Shown here: in pieces, positions 35,014 to 43,874 of the stretch
Position numbering within the stretch: position 1 is the first letter of the stretch
Layout of the letters: the number at the start of each line of letters is the position of its first letter
NCBI RefSeq assembly: GCF_030143255.1
Contig: NZ_JARJNR010000007.1
Coordinates: 1-64,000, forward strand
Direction: 5' to 3'
Origin: Frigidibacter sp. SD6-1
Lineage (GTDB): Bacteria > Pseudomonadota > Alphaproteobacteria > Rhodobacterales > Rhodobacteraceae
Length of the DNA stretch: 64,000 nt
Program-made: the position numbers and the translations under genes
Notes under the pieces: generated by a model
What the model saw: the letters and a program-made list of their open reading frames with translations, nothing else
The model's database searches: none
What the model was told of the DNA's origin: nothing

Positions 35014-36375
35014 ATGACCACCCATGCGCTGCCCAAAGGAATGATCCGCGCCGCCTGCGCGCCCGGCCCGCACGAGGGCTACATGCCGGGCTTTGGCAAT
35101 GATTTCGAGACGGAGGCCCTGCCCGGCGCGCTGCCGCAGGGCATGAACTCGCCGCAGAAATGCAATTACGGCCTTTATGGCGAACAGCTTTCGGGCACCG
35201 CCTTCACCGCGCCCTCACACCAGAACGAACGGACCTGGTGCTACCGTATCCGGCCCTCGGTGAAGCACACCCACCGGTTCGAAAAGATCGCCGTGCCCTT
35301 CTGGAAATCGGCGCCCTGCATCGACCCCGACATCATCTCGCTTGGCCAGTACCGCTGGGATCCGCTGCCGGTTCCGGCCGAGCCGCTGACCTGGATCACC
35401 GGCATGCGCACGATGGTGACGGCGGGCGACGTGAACATTCAGACCGGCATGGCGAGCCATGTCTATCTGGTGACGGACTCGATGAAGGACGACTATTTCT
35501 TTTCGGCCGATGGCGAATTGCTGGTCGTGCCGCAGGAAGGGCGGCTGAGGTTCTGCACCGAGCTGGGCATCATCGATCTGGAGCCCAAGGAAATCGCCAT
35601 CCTGCCGCGCGGTCTGGTCTACCGGGTCGAGGTGCTGGAAGGTCCCTGCCGCGGTTTCGTCTGCGAGAATTACGGCCAGAAGTTCCAGTTGCCCGGTCGC
35701 GGACCGATCGGCGCGAACTGCATGGCCAACCGGCGCGATTTCAAGACCCCCGTCGCGGCCTTCGAGGATCGCGAAGTGCCCTCGCGCGTCGTGGTGAAAT
35801 GGTGCGGCCAGTTCCATGAGACCAAGATCGGCCACAGCCCGCTGGATGTCGTGGCCTGGCACGGCAATTACGCGCCGGTGAAATACGACCTGCGCACCTA
35901 CTGCCCGGTCGGCGCGATCCTCTTCGATCACCCCGACCCGTCGATCTTCACCGTGCTGACCGCGCCGAGCGGCATCGAGGGCACGGCGAACATCGATTTC
36001 GTCCTTTTCCGCGAACGCTGGATGGTGGCCGAAAACACCTTCCGGCCGCCGTGGTACCACAAGAATGTGATGTCCGAGCTGATGGGCAATATCTACGGCG
36101 TCTATGACGCCAAGCCCAAGGGATTTGTCCCGGGCGGCATGTCCTTGCACAATTGCATGCTGCCGCACGGGCCCGACAAGAATGCGTTCGAGGGCGCCTC
36201 GAATGCCGATCTGGGGCCGGAAAAGCTCGACGAGACCATGAGCTTCATGTTCGAGACCCGCTTCCCGCAGCATCTGACCCCGTTCGCCGCGCAGGCCGGG
36301 CATCTGCAGGAAGATTACATCGACTGCTGGGGCAGCCTAGAGAAGAAGTTCGACGGGACGCCGGGCGTGAAGTGA
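35014..36375 (+). CDS. hmgA: Homogentisate 1,2-dioxygenase
   Basis: A 453-residue ring-cleaving dioxygenase: '[19 protein letters not shown]' at the N-terminus, and the iron-binding C-terminal region with His and Glu in '[20 protein letters not shown]' and His in '[11 protein letters not shown]'. It opens homogentisate to maleylacetoacetate. The start at 35014 follows GGAGGA. It leads the plus-strand hmgA-fahA unit, divergent from maiA-marR, with the shared operators upstream. Confidence 0.97.
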   Translation: MTTHALPKGMIRAACAPGPHEGYMPGFGNDFETEALPGALPQGMNSPQKCNYGLYGEQLSGTAFTAPSHQNERTWCYRIRPSVKHTHRFEKIAVPFWKSAPCIDPDIISLGQYRWDPLPVPAEPLTWITGMRTMVTAGDVNIQTGMASHVYLVTDSMKDDYFFSADGELLVVPQEGRLRFCTELGIIDLEPKEIAILPRGLVYRVEVLEGPCRGFVCENYGQKFQLPGRGPIGANCMANRRDFKTPVAAFEDREVPSRVVVKWCGQFHETKIGHSPLDVVAWHGNYAPVKYDLRTYCPVGAILFDHPDPSIFTVLTAPSGIEGTANIDFVLFRERWMVAENTFRPPWYHKNVMSELMGNIYGVYDAKPKGFVPGGMSLHNCMLPHGPDKNAFEGASNADLGPEKLDETMSFMFETRFPQHLTPFAAQAGHLQEDYIDCWGSLEKKFDGTPGVK

Positions 36376-36389
36376 GGCCCCGCAGCACG

Positions 36390-36430
36390 GCGGGGGGCGC
36401 TGCCCCCCGCACCCCCCGAGGTATTTGGGC
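36390..36430 (+). repeat. GC-hairpin plus ACCCCCCGAGGTATTTGGGC element, copy 2
   Basis: GCGGGGGGC-GCT-GCCCCCCGC (36390-36410) is a perfect 9-bp hairpin, followed by ACCCCCCGAGGTATTTGGGC (36411-36430). It lies in the 73-bp gap between hmgA and fahA. It matches the minus-strand element at 29143-29102 in order and sequence, differing by one deleted A in the GAGG(A)TATTTGG box. It may modulate read-through or protect the upstream 3' end. Confidence 0.7.
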
Positions 36431-36448
36431 CAAGATGAAGGGCAGAGA

Positions 36449-37705
36449 ATGGGACTGAACCGATCCTGGGTCGAAAGCGCCAATTCGCCTGATGCGGATT
36501 TTCCGCTGAACAATCTGCCCTGCGGCGTGTTCTCGACCGGGGCGGAGGAGCCGCGCTGCGGCATGGCGATCGGCGATTTCGTTCTGGATGTGAGCGGGCT
36601 GGAGGCGGCGGGACATCTGGCGCTCGACGGCGGGCCGCTTCTGGATGTGCCGTTCTGGAACGAGGTGATGGCGGCGGGGCCGGAGGTCTGGGCCAGCTTG
36701 CGGGCGCAGGTGACGGCGCTTCTGGCGGAGGGGGCGGAGCGGGTGGCGGAGCCCTATCTGCATCGCCGCAACGAGGTGGAGCTGCACCTGCCGTTCCTCG
36801 TCAGCGAATATACCGATTTCTATGCAGGCCGGCATCATGCCTTCAATGTCGGCACCATGTTCCGGGGGCCGGAGAATGCGCTGCCGCCCAACTGGCTGCA
36901 TATTCCGATCGGCTACAACGGGCGCGCGTCTTCGGTGGTCGTCTCGGGCACCGACGTCCGCCGCCCCTGGGGCCAGGTGAAGGGGCCCGACGATCAGGCG
37001 CCGCGGTTCGCGCCCTCGGCCCGGTTCGATATCGAGCTGGAGATGGGGGCGGTCGTCGGCCTGCCGTCGGACCATGGCCAGCCGGTGACGGTCGAGGAAG
37101 CCGATGCGATGATCTTCGGCTATGTCTTGCTGAACGACTGGTCGGCGCGCGACATCCAGGCCTGGGAATATCAGCCGCTCGGGCCCTTCCAGTCGAAGGC
37201 GACCGCCACGACGATCAGCCCCTGGATCGTGACGCGCGCGGCGCTCGAGCCGTTCCGCACCGCGACGCCCGCACGGGAAAAGCCGCTGCTGGCCTATCTG
37301 CAGGAGCCGCGCCCGCTGCTTTACGACATAGCACTGGAGGTCGGGCTGACGCCCGAGGGCGGGCAGGAAACGATCATCAGCCGCACCAACTATGCCGAGA
37401 TGTATTATTCCGCCGCCCAGCAGCTTGCCCATCACACGGTGAGCGGCTGCGCGATGAACACCGGTGATCTTCTGGGATCCGGCACGATCTCCGGCCCGGC
37501 GAAGGAAAGCTGCGGCAGCCTGCTGGAGCTCTCGTGGGGCGGCAAGGAGCCGTTCGAGATCGCGGGCGGGCGGCGGAGCTTCATCGAGGATGGCGACAGG
37601 CTGACCCTGCGCGGTCATGCGCGGGGGGATGGCTACCGGATCGGCTTTGGCGCGTGTTCGGGCAAGGTCATCCCGGCGCTGGCCGACCCTTACCGGCGGG
37701 ACTGA
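36449..37705 (+). CDS. fahA: Fumarylacetoacetase
   Basis: A 418-residue fumarylacetoacetate hydrolase: N-terminal SH3-like domain ('FPLNNLPCGVFSTGAEEPRCG'), then the catalytic domain with 'YTDFYAGRHHAFNVGTMFRG' (the metal ligand Asp and catalytic His), 'FDIELEMGAVVG' (Glu ligands) and 'LLNDWSARDIQAWEYQPLGPF' (Asp ligand). It cleaves fumarylacetoacetate to fumarate and acetoacetate, the last step of the pathway. Acetoacetate could feed the PHB genes elsewhere in the window. Downstream of hmgA and the hairpin element. Confidence 0.95.
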   Translation: MGLNRSWVESANSPDADFPLNNLPCGVFSTGAEEPRCGMAIGDFVLDVSGLEAAGHLALDGGPLLDVPFWNEVMAAGPEVWASLRAQVTALLAEGAERVAEPYLHRRNEVELHLPFLVSEYTDFYAGRHHAFNVGTMFRGPENALPPNWLHIPIGYNGRASSVVVSGTDVRRPWGQVKGPDDQAPRFAPSARFDIELEMGAVVGLPSDHGQPVTVEEADAMIFGYVLLNDWSARDIQAWEYQPLGPFQSKATATTISPWIVTRAALEPFRTATPAREKPLLAYLQEPRPLLYDIALEVGLTPEGGQETIISRTNYAEMYYSAAQQLAHHTVSGCAMNTGDLLGSGTISGPAKESCGSLLELSWGGKEPFEIAGGRRSFIEDGDRLTLRGHARGDGYRIGFGACSGKVIPALADPYRRD

Positions 37706-37711
37706 AGGGAC

Positions 37712-38701
37712 TCAGCGCAGTTTCAGGACGATCTTGCCGATATGGTCGGCGCCCTCGATGCGGCGGTGCGCGTCCGCCGCGTCGGCAAGGGGAAATTCGC
37801 TGTCCATCACCGGCGCGATCCGACCGGCGTCGAGAAGTGGCCAGACATGGGCGCGGAGGTCGGCGCCAATCCGCGCCTTGGCAAGGTCGGACTGCGGGCG
37901 CAGGGTCGAGCCTGTGATCGTCAGGCGCCGGGTCATGACCTGGGCGAAATTCAGTTCGACCTTCGGCCCTTGCAGGAAGGCGATCTGCACCAGCCGCCCG
38001 TCATCGGCCAAAGCCTGCACATTGCGCGGCAGATAGTCGCCGCCCACCATGTCGAGGATCAGGTCGGCGCCGCCTTCGGCCTTGAGGATCGCGACGAAAT
38101 CCTCCGTCCGGTAATTGATCGCGCGCTCGGCGCCGAGACGCGCGGCGACCGCGCATTTCTCGTCCGATCCGGCGGTTGCGAAGACCCGCGCGCCGAAGGC
38201 GGAGGCAAGCTGGATCGCGGTCGTGCCGATGCCGGAGGTGCCGCCATGGACGAGGAAGCGTTCACCGGCTTTCAGACCGCCGCGCTGGAAGACATTGGTC
38301 CAGACGGTGAAGAAGGTTTCCGGCAGGCAGGCCGCTTCGCGCAAGCCCATGCCCTTGGGCACCGGCAGCGCATGGGCGGCGGGGGTCACGACATAGTCCG
38401 CATAACCGCCACCCGGCAGAAGGGCGCAGACCTGATCGCCAACCCGCCAGTCCGCAACCCCGGGACCGACAGCCGCGACGCGGCCCGAAGCCTCAAGCCC
38501 CGGCAAGGGCGAGGCGGAGGGCGGCGGCGCATAGGCGCCCGCGCGCTGCAAGGCGTCGGGGCGGTTCACGCCCGCATAGGCAACCTCGATCAGGATCTGG
38601 CCCGCCGCGGGCCGGGGCACCGGCCGTTCGCACAGCTGCAGCACATCGGGCCCGCCCGGGCGCGTGATCTCTACCGCCCGCATCACTTCCGGCAGGGTCA
38701 T
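37712..38701 (-). CDS. NAD(P)H-quinone oxidoreductase (zinc-independent MDR family)
   Basis: A 329-residue quinone oxidoreductase/PIG3-like enzyme: 'VAYAGVNRPDALQRAGAY', 'LPGLEASGRVAAVGPGVADWRVGDQVCALLPGGGYADYV' and the NADPH-binding 'FLVHGGTSGIGTTAIQLASAFGARVFATAGS'. Zinc-binding residues of alcohol dehydrogenases are absent. It probably reduces quinones or enals with NADPH. Two bp separate its start from the coq9 stop, so the two form an operon; fahA converges on it. Confidence 0.9.
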   Translation of the reverse strand: MTLPEVMRAVEITRPGGPDVLQLCERPVPRPAAGQILIEVAYAGVNRPDALQRAGAYAPPPSASPLPGLEASGRVAAVGPGVADWRVGDQVCALLPGGGYADYVVTPAAHALPVPKGMGLREAACLPETFFTVWTNVFQRGGLKAGERFLVHGGTSGIGTTAIQLASAFGARVFATAGSDEKCAVAARLGAERAINYRTEDFVAILKAEGGADLILDMVGGDYLPRNVQALADDGRLVQIAFLQGPKVELNFAQVMTRRLTITGSTLRPQSDLAKARIGADLRAHVWPLLDAGRIAPVMDSEFPLADAADAHRRIEGADHIGKIVLKLR

Positions 38702-38703
38702 AC

Positions 38704-39390
38704 TCAGTCCTTTCTTCCCGGCAGATCGTCCGCTGACGGCCCGGGCGCCCGAATGGCCTCAAGCCCCTTCAGCGGCACCGCGAACAGCTTCGCCCAGGGC
38801 GAGGCGCGGAAATCGGCCTTCGCCTTCTCGAACCGCATCACATCCTCGATCCGCCGGTCGAGGAAAGCCCAGGTGGCGCCGTATCCCTCGCTTTCGTCGC
38901 CGAGCCAGTAAAGTACGGTCGATCCATAGACCGCCGACAGGCTGGCGCGCTTGGTGTACCAGTTCACATCCGTGGACGTATCGCCGAGGGCCCGCCAGAT
39001 CGCATCTGCCGTGCCCCAGATCAGTTCGGCGCCCCGGCCCGCATTCTGCGGCAGGGCAAAAAGCGCCGCCCCCTTGCGCACCAGCTCGCGGTCCGCCGCC
39101 TGAAGCCTGAAGCGCACCGCGCTCACGACCCGCTCACGGAATCTAAGCCCCGCAAGATCGATTTCCGCCAGCCGCGCCTCCATCGCCCGGTCGCCCGCGC
39201 GGTGATAGTCGGCGGCAAGGTCGCGCGCGCCCGCAGGGCAGAGAACTCGCCCGAGCGCCGGGTCGATCCCCGCATCCGCGCAGGCCGCCGTGAAACAGGC
39301 ATCCGACCAGCCGTCGAAGACCACATGCGGCAGGGCCGCCTCAAAAAGCCCGGCGCGGTCGTCGGGAATTTCGCTGGAGTTCCTGCTCAT
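38704..39390 (-). CDS. COQ9-family protein
   Basis: A 228-residue alphaproteobacterial COQ9 homologue: 'GLFEAALPHVVFDGWSDACFTAACADAG' at the N-terminus, 'VRFRLQAADRELVRKGAALFALPQNAGRGAELIWGTADAIWRALGDTSTDVNWYTKRASLSAVYGSTVLYWL' in the core. COQ9 binds lipids and assists ubiquinone hydroxylation in mitochondria; the bacterial role is inferred. Divergent from rpsU and followed by a quinone oxidoreductase. Confidence 0.9.
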   Translation of the reverse strand: MSRNSSEIPDDRAGLFEAALPHVVFDGWSDACFTAACADAGIDPALGRVLCPAGARDLAADYHRAGDRAMEARLAEIDLAGLRFRERVVSAVRFRLQAADRELVRKGAALFALPQNAGRGAELIWGTADAIWRALGDTSTDVNWYTKRASLSAVYGSTVLYWLGDESEGYGATWAFLDRRIEDVMRFEKAKADFRASPWAKLFAVPLKGLEAIRAPGPSADDLPGRKD

Positions 39391-39495
39391 GCTTTCTCTT
39401 ACCCCGCCAGCGCGGTGGACAAAAGCCCAATCCCCTGCTATGGGGGCGCCTCCTGCGACTCTTGCAACTCTAACTTAGGAAGGTGGTGACACCAC

Positions 39496-39702
39496 ATGCA
39501 GGTCAGCGTTCGCGACAATAACGTCGAACAGGCTCTTCGCGCCCTGAAGAAGAAACTTCAGCGGGAAGGCGTGTTTCGCGAAATGAAGCTCAAGCAGCAT
39601 TTCGAGAAGCCGTCCGTGAAGAAAGCCCGCGAGCAAGCCGAGGCCATCCGCCGTGCCCGTAAACTGGCACGCAAGAAGGCCCAGCGCGAAGGCGCTCTCT
39701 GA
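39496..39702 (+). CDS. rpsU: 30S ribosomal protein S21
   Basis: A 68-residue, highly basic S21: '[21 protein letters not shown]' at the start and a Lys/Arg-rich C-terminal helix. The preceding AGGAAGGTGGT is an extended ribosome site. Stand-alone, with an intrinsic terminator at 39751-39784. Confidence 0.97.
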   Translation: MQVSVRDNNVEQALRALKKKLQREGVFREMKLKQHFEKPSVKKAREQAEAIRRARKLARKKAQREGAL

Positions 39703-39750
39703 GCGCCCGAAGGCTCGGAACGTTGGCGGGGGCAACCCCGCGCCAAGATG

Positions 39751-39784
39751 AACCCCTGGGGCCCGGCCGCAGGGGTTTTTCTTT
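39751..39784 (+). terminator. Intrinsic terminator of rpsU
   Basis: AACCCCTG (39751-39758), an 11-nt GC-rich loop, CAGGGGTT (39770-39777), followed by TTTCTTTT. A classic Rho-independent terminator. Confidence 0.85.
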
Positions 39785-39794
39785 TCCGGCGGGG

Positions 39795-40568
39795 CTATTC
39801 CTGCGGCAGGCGGTCGTCGATGCGGTAATAACCGCCTTTCGAGGCCGTGAAGATATGGCGGGCCAGCTGGCCGCCGGTCGGGCCATCGACGCAACCAGCC
39901 TCGACAGAAAATGCGCCAGCGGCCGCGCGGAACCACAGGCTTGACCCGCAGCCGGTGCAGAAGCCGCGCGTGGCCCCGCCCGGGGTGCGGTATTCGGCAA
40001 GGCTGCGCTTCGCACGGTAGCGCAGCGTCGCCTCGTCGGCATCGAACGAAGCCGAATAATGGCCGGACAGCTTCCGGCACTGGCTGCAATGGCAGGCCCA
40101 GACCTCGCCCGCCGGACCTGCGACCGAAAAGGCGACAGCGCCGCACAGGCAGCTGCAGGACAGGCCCGCCTGTGCCGGGCCGGGCGCGGGCGGCGGGCCT
40201 TCGGGGGCGTAATAGTCGCCCGCATCCTCGGTGAAGATATGGCCCGACAAGGTGAACGGTGGCGCATCGTCGAAGGCGCCGGGGGCGATCGCGATGCGGC
40301 CTTCGCCCTCGGGCTTCCAGAAGAGGCTCGCGCCGCACTGGCGGCAGAAACCGCGCACGGCGGTGGCAGAGGATCGGTACCAGGCGAGGCCCTCGTCCTT
40401 GGTGATCTCGAACCGCTCAAGCGGCACCGACGTTGCCGCCCAATAGTGGCCAGAGGTCTTGCGGCACCGGCCGCAATGGCAGCCGAGGACGTCGCGCAAG
40501 GGACCGGTCGCGGTGAAGGCAACCGCGCCGCAGAGGCAGGAACCGGGGTGGGTTTTGGTGTCTTTCAT
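39795..40568 (-). CDS. Tandem GFA-domain protein
   Basis: A 257-residue protein made of two glutathione-dependent formaldehyde-activating (GFA) domains of about 115 residues each. Both carry the full zinc-cysteine set: 'SCLCGAVAF', 'CHCGRCRKTSGHY' and 'RGFCRQCGASLFW' in the first; 'SCLCGAVAF', 'CHCSQCRKLSGHY' and 'RGFCTGCGSSLWF' in the second, joined by a Pro/Ala linker near 120-137. Most GFA proteins have one domain. Enzymatic role in the wider family is uncertain. Lies directly downstream of msrC on the same strand. Confidence 0.88.
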   Translation of the reverse strand: MKDTKTHPGSCLCGAVAFTATGPLRDVLGCHCGRCRKTSGHYWAATSVPLERFEITKDEGLAWYRSSATAVRGFCRQCGASLFWKPEGEGRIAIAPGAFDDAPPFTLSGHIFTEDAGDYYAPEGPPPAPGPAQAGLSCSCLCGAVAFSVAGPAGEVWACHCSQCRKLSGHYSASFDADEATLRYRAKRSLAEYRTPGGATRGFCTGCGSSLWFRAAAGAFSVEAGCVDGPTGGQLARHIFTASKGGYYRIDDRLPQE

Positions 40569-40614
40569 GGCGCCATCGTGGCACGCGATGCGGCGCCCAC
40601 ACGGCCCGGATTCG

Positions 40615-41067
40615 TCAGATCGCGCCGAAAACCGACGCAAGGATCGCCGCCATTTCGCGCGCGTCTTCCTCGGTGAAGGCGGCAGGCTGGTCGCTGTCGA
40701 TATCGAAGACGCCGATCAATCGCCCACCGCGTCCGAAGACCGGCAGCACGAGTTCCGACCGGGTCGAGGAGGCGCAGGCGATATGGCCGGGGAAAGCATC
40801 GACATCGGGGACAAGCTGCACCTTTCCGGTGCGCGCCGCCGCGCCGCAGACCCCGCGCGAGAAGGGGATGACAAGGCAGCCATGTCCGCCCTGATAGGGA
40901 CCGATCTTCAGAAGCTCCGGCCCCACGACCCGGTAGAAGCCGGTCCAGTCGAAACGCGCGTCCGAATGATGGACCTCGCAGGCGACGGTGGCCATCAGCG
41001 CCACCTCGTCACTTTCTCCATGAGTCAGGCTTTCGATGGCGGCGGCAAGGGCGGAGTAGTCGGGCAT
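40615..41067 (-). CDS. msrC: Free methionine-(R)-sulfoxide reductase (GAF domain)
   Basis: A 150-residue single GAF domain: 'FDWTGFYRVVGPELLKIGPYQGGHGCLVIPFSRGVCGAAARTGKVQLVPDVDAFPGHIACASSTRSELVLPVF'. Three cysteines match those of fRMsr (GCL, VCG, IAC), which reduces free methionine-R-sulfoxide. The start at 41067 follows GAGGGAAAG. With msrA and msrB at 32.8-33.8 kb, the window covers three classes of methionine sulfoxide reductase. Confidence 0.9.
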   Translation of the reverse strand: MPDYSALAAAIESLTHGESDEVALMATVACEVHHSDARFDWTGFYRVVGPELLKIGPYQGGHGCLVIPFSRGVCGAAARTGKVQLVPDVDAFPGHIACASSTRSELVLPVFGRGGRLIGVFDIDSDQPAAFTEEDAREMAAILASVFGAI

Positions 41068-41200
41068 GTCTTTCCCTCGGGTGGTTTCGACCGTCATAGC
41101 GCCTTGCCTTGCCGATTCCCACGGGTCGCCCGGGCCTTGCATACCGATTGGTAAGGATTGGCCCCTAGGCTTGGCCCCGACGGCGGTACGGAGAGGGCCG

Positions 41201-41539
41201 ATGAAACTGACATCCGAAATGATCGACGGCGCGCAAGTGGTGAGGGTGGAGGAGGAGCGGATCGATGCCTCCGTCGCCATCCAGTTCAAGGACCGGATGC
41301 GCGAACTTGCAGGCAGCGCCCCGGGGCGGGTCATCCTCGACATGGGGCGCGTCGGCTTCGTCGACAGTTCCGGGCTTGGCGCCATCGTCGCGGTGATGAA
41401 GCTGCTGGCCCCCGCGACCAGGCTGGAGCTGGCGGCCCTGACGCCGACCGTGGGCAAGGTCTTTCACATGACGCGCATGGATTCGGTCTTTGCCATTCAC
41501 CCCGAAGTTCCCGGCGAGGGCATGAGGCATGCAGTCTGA
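41201..41539 (+). CDS. STAS-domain anti-anti-sigma factor antagonist
   Basis: A 112-residue SpoIIAA/RsbV-type STAS protein. The regulatory serine lies in 'VILDMGRVGFVDSSGLGAIVAVMK'; its phosphorylation by the partner kinase normally controls binding. The start at 41201 follows GGAGAGGG. It overlaps the anti-sigma kinase gene by 11 bp. Divergent from msrC. Confidence 0.9.
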   Translation: MKLTSEMIDGAQVVRVEEERIDASVAIQFKDRMRELAGSAPGRVILDMGRVGFVDSSGLGAIVAVMKLLAPATRLELAALTPTVGKVFHMTRMDSVFAIHPEVPGEGMRHAV

Positions 41540-42047
41540 CGCCACCGTGCGCCCGCCCGTAAGGACCGGGGAAAGCGCCCGCTTTCGCCTGCAGGCGAAC
41601 GAGCGGGAAGTGCGCCGCGTGCTTGGCCGCATCATGGCCTATCTCGGCGACGGGCTCTGCCAGCCAGATCGCGGCACGGTCGAGATCGTGCTGGCCGAGG
41701 TCCTGAACAATATCGTCGAACATGCCTATGCGCGTCGCCCGCCCGGCCGCATCCGCCTGTTCCTCACGCCGGTCGGGGATGGGCTGGCCTGCCGGGTCGA
41801 GGATGACGGCCATCCGATGCCAAGCCTCGTCCTGCCGGACGGACGTCTGCCCGAGTTGGGCGACGAGCTTGATCTCTTGCCCGAAGGTGGCTGGGGCTGG
41901 GCTCTGATCCGGTCGCTGACCGCCGATCTCATCTATGAACGGACGCCGCGCGCCAACCGGCTGACCTTCAGGGTCCCGGTCAGTTGGAAGGCGGACAGCG
42001 ATCCGGACCGCGACACCATCGCCCGCCAGCGAGTCGCTGGCGGCTGA
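41529..42047 (+). CDS. RsbW-type anti-sigma factor/serine kinase (HATPase_c_2)
   Basis: A 172-residue GHKL ATPase: the N box in 'GTVEIVLAEVLNNIVEHAYARRPPGRI', the G1 box in 'CRVEDDGHPMP', and 'PEGGWGWALIRSLTADLIYER' as the G2 region. It would bind and phosphorylate the STAS protein and sequester a target. No RsbU-type phosphatase or sigma factor is adjacent, so upstream and downstream partners are elsewhere. A short tandem GGCTGAACCCC duplication covers the stop codon. Confidence 0.88.
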   Translation: MQSDATVRPPVRTGESARFRLQANEREVRRVLGRIMAYLGDGLCQPDRGTVEIVLAEVLNNIVEHAYARRPPGRIRLFLTPVGDGLACRVEDDGHPMPSLVLPDGRLPELGDELDLLPEGGWGWALIRSLTADLIYERTPRANRLTFRVPVSWKADSDPDRDTIARQRVAGG

Positions 42048-42190
42048 ACCCCGGCTGAACCCCGGCGGCACCCGCAGCGATCATGAAACGGTGCCGCGCA
42101 GATGCGGGAACTGTTCTCATTTGAGCCATCACTATTTCTGCATGCCGCCACAATCGTCCGGCATTGTTGCGCTGTAGCTTTCACAGCTTC

Positions 42191-42232
42191 CCTCGGCGGT
42201 GCGTTTTCAGCCCCCTTTTCGTGCCGCCGAGG
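42191..42232 (+). terminator. Long-loop hairpin with T-rich tail ahead of ggt
   Basis: CCTCGGCGG (42191-42199) and CCGCCGAGG (42224-42232) form a 9-bp stem around a 24-nt loop, followed by TCTTTCCTTT. It may terminate the STAS/HATPase transcript or attenuate ggt, whose start is 58 bp further on. The rest of the 42048-42290 gap holds no gene I can support. Confidence 0.5.
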
Positions 42233-42290
42233 TCTTTCCTTTCCGCCCGGCGCTTCCTAGGCTCCCCTCACCGATCCGCGGGGAGGTATC

Positions 42291-43871
42291 ATGCGCGATT
42301 TCGAAAGGCCGGGCCGCTCTGCCGTCTTTGCGACCAACGGGATGTGCGCCACCTCGCATCCGCTTGCCGCGCAGACCGCCATCTCGATCCTGCAGGCAGG
42401 CGGCAATGCGGTGGATGCCGCGATCGGGGGCGCGATGGTGCTGAACATCGCCGAACCGCAGATGTGCGGGCTGGGCGGCGATTGCTTCGTCCTCCTCAAA
42501 CCGGCAGGCGAAGAGCGGGTCATCGGCCTGAACGGCTCGGGTCGCGCGCCTGCGGGGCTCGACGCGGCGGCGCTCCGCGCGAAGGGCTGGTCCACGATCC
42601 CGACCGAAAGCGTCGAGGCCGCGACCCTTCCCGGCGCCGTCGACGCGCTGTGCCGCCTCTCGGCCGACTGGGGGCGCCTCGGCCTCGGGCCGGTTCTCGC
42701 GCCCGCGATCCGCTATGCACGCGAGGGCGTGCCGGTCGCGCCGCGCGTCGCCTTCGACTGGGCCGAAGATGGCCCCCGCCTTGCCGATGCGGCGCGCGAT
42801 TTCTATCTCGTGAACGGCGCCGCCCCCGCAACCGGGGCAATCTTCCGCGCGCCCTTTCAAGCCGACGTGATGGAGCGGATCGCCCGCGACGGACGCGCCG
42901 GTTTCTACGACGGTCCGGTCGCAGAGGATCTGGTGCGGAGCCTGCGCGCGATCGGCGGCACCCATACACTCGATGATCTGGCGGCGGTCTCATGCGACTA
43001 TACCGACCCGGTCGCGGGCGATTATGGCGGGATCGAGCTGCTGGAACATCCGCCGAACGGCCAGGGCGCGACGGCGATCCTGATGCTGAACATCCTGTCG
43101 GAGTTCGATCTGGCAAGCCTCGACCCGCTGGGTGCCGACCGCCTGCATCTGGAGGCGGAGGCGGCGAAACTCGCTTACGATGCCCGTAACCGCTTCATCG
43201 CCGATCCCGACCGCACCGCGCGGCTGGAGCACATGCTCGCGCCGGAAACCGCCCGACGCCTCGCCGCCCTCATAGACCCCGACCGCGCGATGCCGAACCC
43301 GCCCACCGCCGCGGGCGCCGTCCATCGTGACACGGTCTATATCACCGTCGTCGACCGCGACCTGATGGCTGTTTCGCTGATCTATTCGATCTACTGGGGC
43401 TTCGGCACCGGCCTTGCGTCCGAAAAATACGGCATCCTCTTCCAGAACCGCGGCGCGGGCTTTTCACTGGAGCAGGGTCACCCGAACGAGGCGGCAGGCG
43501 GCAGGCGCCCGATGCATACGATCATCCCCGGCATGCTGAGGAAAGCGGGCCGGGTGATCATGCCCTTCGGCGTGATGGGCGGCGCCTATCAGCCCACGGG
43601 CCACGCGCGTTTCGTCTCGAACATGGTCACCTACGGCATGGATCCGCAGACGGCGATCGACGCGCCCCGCGCCTTCGCCAATCAGGACCGGCTGGAGATG
43701 GAACGCGGCTATGGCGAGGAGGTGCGCGCGGCGCTCGCCGCCAAGGGCCACAGGATCGCTGCCCCTGACGGACCGCTCGGCGGCGCGCAGGCGATCTTCA
43801 TCGACCGCGAGGGGGGCTTCCTTCTGGGTGCCTCGGACCCGCGCAAGGACGGGATCGCACTCGGCTATTGA
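42291..43871 (+). CDS. Gamma-glutamyltransferase family protein
   Basis: A 526-residue Ntn-hydrolase of the GGT family: 'ATSHPLAAQTAISILQAGGNAVDAAIGGAMVLNIAEPQMCGLGGDCFVL' at the start, 'ELLEHPPNGQGATAILMLNIL' in the large subunit, and the expected autocleavage Thr in 'VHRDTVYITVVDRD'. It lacks a signal peptide, so it may be cytoplasmic, like GGT-like acylases or hydrolases rather than classical periplasmic GGT. Substrate uncertain. The stop is 3 bp from convergent hspQ. Confidence 0.88.
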   Translation: MRDFERPGRSAVFATNGMCATSHPLAAQTAISILQAGGNAVDAAIGGAMVLNIAEPQMCGLGGDCFVLLKPAGEERVIGLNGSGRAPAGLDAAALRAKGWSTIPTESVEAATLPGAVDALCRLSADWGRLGLGPVLAPAIRYAREGVPVAPRVAFDWAEDGPRLADAARDFYLVNGAAPATGAIFRAPFQADVMERIARDGRAGFYDGPVAEDLVRSLRAIGGTHTLDDLAAVSCDYTDPVAGDYGGIELLEHPPNGQGATAILMLNILSEFDLASLDPLGADRLHLEAEAAKLAYDARNRFIADPDRTARLEHMLAPETARRLAALIDPDRAMPNPPTAAGAVHRDTVYITVVDRDLMAVSLIYSIYWGFGTGLASEKYGILFQNRGAGFSLEQGHPNEAAGGRRPMHTIIPGMLRKAGRVIMPFGVMGGAYQPTGHARFVSNMVTYGMDPQTAIDAPRAFANQDRLEMERGYGEEVRAALAAKGHRIAAPDGPLGGAQAIFIDREGGFLLGASDPRKDGIALGY

Positions 43872-43874
43872 CGG

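Noticed and set aside
42043-42065. Tandem GGCTGAACCCC repeat as a CRISPR or VNTR locus
   Set aside because: Only two short copies at the end of one gene; no spacers or further units.
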